Shown: in pieces, positions 61,915 to 64,000 of the stretch
Layout of the letters: each line of letters begins with the position of its first letter
How positions within the stretch are numbered: the first letter of the stretch is position 1
NCBI RefSeq assembly: GCF_017833415.1
Contig: NZ_JAFICC010000008.1
Location: forward strand, 1-64,000
From: Flavobacterium sp. 1355
GTDB lineage: Bacteria > Bacteroidota > Bacteroidia > Flavobacteriales > Flavobacteriaceae
Direction: 5' to 3'
DNA: 64,000 nt
The notes under the pieces: model-generated
Databases searched by the model: none
What the model saw: the letters and a program-made list of their open reading frames with translations, nothing else
Told to the model about the DNA's origin: nothing
Made by a program: the position numbers and the translations under genes

Positions 61915-63330
61915 TTATTTTAATACTTTACTCTGGCAAACAAAATCTGATTTTGGAATATTGGTTTTTGCAATTGCTCCAAAACCACCGTCAATTTCGG
62001 TAAAATTCCTGAAGCCTCTTGCTTCTAAAATAGAAGCGGCAATCATACTGCGATAACCGCCTGCACAATGCAGGTAAAAATGCTCATTTGGGTTAATGTC
62101 TTTTACCCAGTCATTAATATAGGCTAAAGGTTTGCTGTAAGCATCTTCAATATGTTCAGCTTCATATTCGGTTTCTTTACGAACATCAATAACTTTATCT
62201 TCTTTGATATTAAATTGAGCGGCAAATTGCTCGGCAGAGATTCGGTTTACCGTATCGATTTCAAAACCTGCTTTTTCCCAGGCTTCAAAACCACCTTCCA
62301 AATGTCCGATGATGGTATCAAAACCTACACGGCTTAAACGTGTAACGGTTTCTTCTTCAAGACCGTTTTCTGTAACTAATATGATAGGTTGTTTTACATC
62401 AGCAATCAAAGTTCCGACCCACGGGGCAAAATCACCATTGATCCCGATATTAATAGACTGCGGAATAAACCCTTTATAGAAATCACCGCTCTTGCGGGTG
62501 TCCAAAATTAAGGCGCCGGTTTCTTCGGCAACAGCTTCAAAATCGACTGCTTTTATAGCTTTCATTCCGTTATGCAAAACCGATTCAAAGCTTTCATAAC
62601 CTTGTTTGTTCATAGCCACGTTCATGCTGAAATAGGCTGGAGGAGGCAACAGACCATCAGTTACTTCTGCAATAAATTCTGCTTCGGTCATATTGGCACG
62701 TAAGGCATAATTGGTTGCTTTTTGGTTTCCGATAGTAGAAACGGTTTCCTTGCTCATGTTTTTTCCGCAGGCGCTTCCGGCACCATGAGCAGGATATACA
62801 ATTACATCATCACCTAAAGTCATGATTTTATTTCTGAGCGAATGATATAAAATACCGGCCAATTGATCCTGAGTCATTCCGGCTGCTTTTTGAGCTAAAT
62901 CCGGACGGCCGACATCACCAATAAATAAAGTATCTCCGGAGAAAATAGCATGATCTTTTCCGTTTTCATCAATCAGTAAAAAAGTAGCACTTTCCATAGT
63001 ATGGCCAGGTGTATGCAATACTTTTATTGTGATTTTTCCGATTTTGAATTCCTGTCCGTCCTTTGCAGAAATGCAGTCAAATTCGCAGGCAGCGTTTGGT
63101 CCGTAAACAATTGGTGCTCCGGTTTCTTTGCTTAAATCAACATGGCCTGAAACGAAATCGGCATGAAAATGGGTTTCAAAAATATATTTTAATTTTACCT
63201 GATCGCGATTTAAACGATCTAAGTAAGGCTGTATTTCTCTAAGCGGGTCAATAATGGCAGCTTCGCCGTCTGAAGTGATATAATAGGCACCTTGTGCTAA
63301 ACATCCGGTGTAAATTTGTTCTATTTTCAT
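61915..63330 (-). CDS. MBL-fold persulfide-dioxygenase-like protein with two rhodanese domains
   Basis: A protein of 471 residues. The beta-lactamase fold (1-250) has metal ligands His54, His56, Asp58 and His63 (ETHFHADFVSGH). The first rhodanese-like domain (about 265-360) has Glu/Asn in place of its active Cys (VTENGLEEE). The second (about 370-460) keeps Cys422 in HCAGGYRS. It probably oxidises glutathione or protein persulfides and hands sulfur to the rhodanese. With the YeeE halves it makes a sulfide-detoxification unit. Confidence 0.9.
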   Translation of the reverse strand: MKIEQIYTGCLAQGAYYITSDGEAAIIDPLREIQPYLDRLNRDQVKLKYIFETHFHADFVSGHVDLSKETGAPIVYGPNAACEFDCISAKDGQEFKIGKITIKVLHTPGHTMESATFLLIDENGKDHAIFSGDTLFIGDVGRPDLAQKAAGMTQDQLAGILYHSLRNKIMTLGDDVIVYPAHGAGSACGKNMSKETVSTIGNQKATNYALRANMTEAEFIAEVTDGLLPPPAYFSMNVAMNKQGYESFESVLHNGMKAIKAVDFEAVAEETGALILDTRKSGDFYKGFIPQSINIGINGDFAPWVGTLIADVKQPIILVTENGLEEETVTRLSRVGFDTIIGHLEGGFEAWEKAGFEIDTVNRISAEQFAAQFNIKEDKVIDVRKETEYEAEHIEDAYSKPLAYINDWVKDINPNEHFYLHCAGGYRSMIAASILEARGFRNFTEIDGGFGAIAKTNIPKSDFVCQSKVLK

Positions 63331-63529
63331 GATTGTAATCTAAAATATGGGTCTACAAATGTAACGCTGTTTTCTGATAAAATACGTGACTAATGTTACA
63401 GAAATTTGATTTTTGTGTAAAACAATCAAAAAATAAAACGGGTTAAGTAATTAATACTATAAGTGTAATTTGATAAGCTCCCCATTTTGTAATTTTGTTT
63501 TTTAAGATTCATTTATAAAATCACTTAAC

Positions 63530-64000
63530 ATGAACACAGAAGATTTATTGAACCAAATTGCCTTTATAAAAGAAATCGATAAATTAAAATACATTCAGCG
63601 AAAAACGAAACTATTTAATAGTGAAAGAAATGAAAATGATGCTGAACACAGCTGGCATCTGGCTTTAATGGCGATTGTTCTCGCAGACCATTCAGATGCG
63701 CCGATTGATGTTCTAAAAGTTGTAAAAATGGTACTGATTCATGATATTGTAGAAATCGATGCCGGAGATGTTTTTATTTATGATATGATAAAAAGTCATT
63801 CGAATACTGATGAAGAAAGAATGGCGGCAAATCGTATTTTTGGATTACTTCCAAAAAATCAGGCAGAAGAATTAATTGCTATTTGGGAAGAATTTGAAGC
63901 AGGAGAAACCAATGAAGCCAAATTTGCAAAATCGATGGACAGATTAGAACCTTTGCTGCAAAACACTTCTAATAACGGAGGAACGTGGAAAGAGTTTGGA
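63530..64000 (+). CDS. HD-domain nucleotide hydrolase, 5' part (runs off the window)
   Basis: The first 157 codons are visible; the gene continues beyond the window. Metal ligands His40, His71-Asp72 and Asp137 match the HD domain of the YfbR/HDDC2 5'-nucleotidase family (NDAEHSWHLALMA, VLIHDIVEIDAGD). The likely reaction is dephosphorylation of deoxynucleoside monophosphates. It is divergent from the MBL-rhodanese gene. Confidence 0.88.
   Translation, partial: MNTEDLLNQIAFIKEIDKLKYIQRKTKLFNSERNENDAEHSWHLALMAIVLADHSDAPIDVLKVVKMVLIHDIVEIDAGDVFIYDMIKSHSNTDEERMAANRIFGLLPKNQAEELIAIWEEFEAGETNEAKFAKSMDRLEPLLQNTSNNGGTWKEFG

Overview
The window is a contiguous chromosomal stretch from a member of the Bacteroidota, almost certainly Flavobacterium or a close relative. 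The DNA is AT-rich. Promoters fit the Bacteroidota pattern TAnnTTTG and start codons lack Shine-Dalgarno sequences. One protein ends in a CHU_C/type-B type IX secretion sorting domain, and there is a TonB-dependent receptor with a carboxypeptidase-regulatory-like N-terminus, 2TM-domain proteins and many short dispersed intergenic repeats. I saw no rRNA, tRNA, CRISPR array or intact insertion sequence.

Layout. 0.2-8.5 kb: a PAS histidine kinase with a one-domain response regulator, the GTPase TypA, a large T9SS-exported adhesin-like protein and an ABC-2 exporter. 8.6-18.1 kb: an uncharacterised kinase-like protein, a lipoprotein, a 1244-residue outer-membrane lipoprotein (metallophosphoesterase, kinase-like middle, Omp85-like barrel), a divergent HD-Pycsar-TM fusion protein and a GAF protein. 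18.3-24.7 kb: Rrf2 regulator with NDH-2, nucleoid-associated protein, a four-helix-bundle (IVS-type) gene boxed by inverted repeats, an IS1096-passenger-like protein, and HPP and ClC membrane proteins. 25-28.7 kb: a phage-type repressor/Cro-like switch with two operators, a hairpin-rich non-coding stretch and two tandem surface proteins that share an N-terminus but not a C-terminus. 28.9-37.3 kb: small enzymes, then a TonB receptor followed by DUF2141, a tetratricopeptide-like protein, a LytS kinase, three 2TM proteins and a LytTR regulator. 37.5-46.3 kb: heme A synthase, CCA-adding enzyme, YaaA and a TetR-TolC-EmrA-EmrB efflux operon with its operators. 46.3-55.3 kb: the complete tryptophan operon, trpE-(lipoprotein)-G-D-C-F-B-(two extra genes)-A. 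55.3-64 kb: a secreted beta-helix protein, YceI, a MarR/nitroreductase pair, GlpD, a sulfur-transport/persulfide module and the start of an HD hydrolase.

The clearest regulatory discovery is upstream of trpE. An 18-codon leader ORF with three consecutive Trp codons precedes a strong intrinsic terminator, which is a classical ribosome-mediated attenuator in a Bacteroidota genome. Other notable points are the metallophosphoesterase/kinase-like/Omp85 fusion, the HD-PycTM fusion with no cyclase beside it, and paired palindromic operators 30-31 bp apart in front of two unrelated regulators. In addition, almost every intercistronic gap of the trp operon holds a different dispersed repeat.
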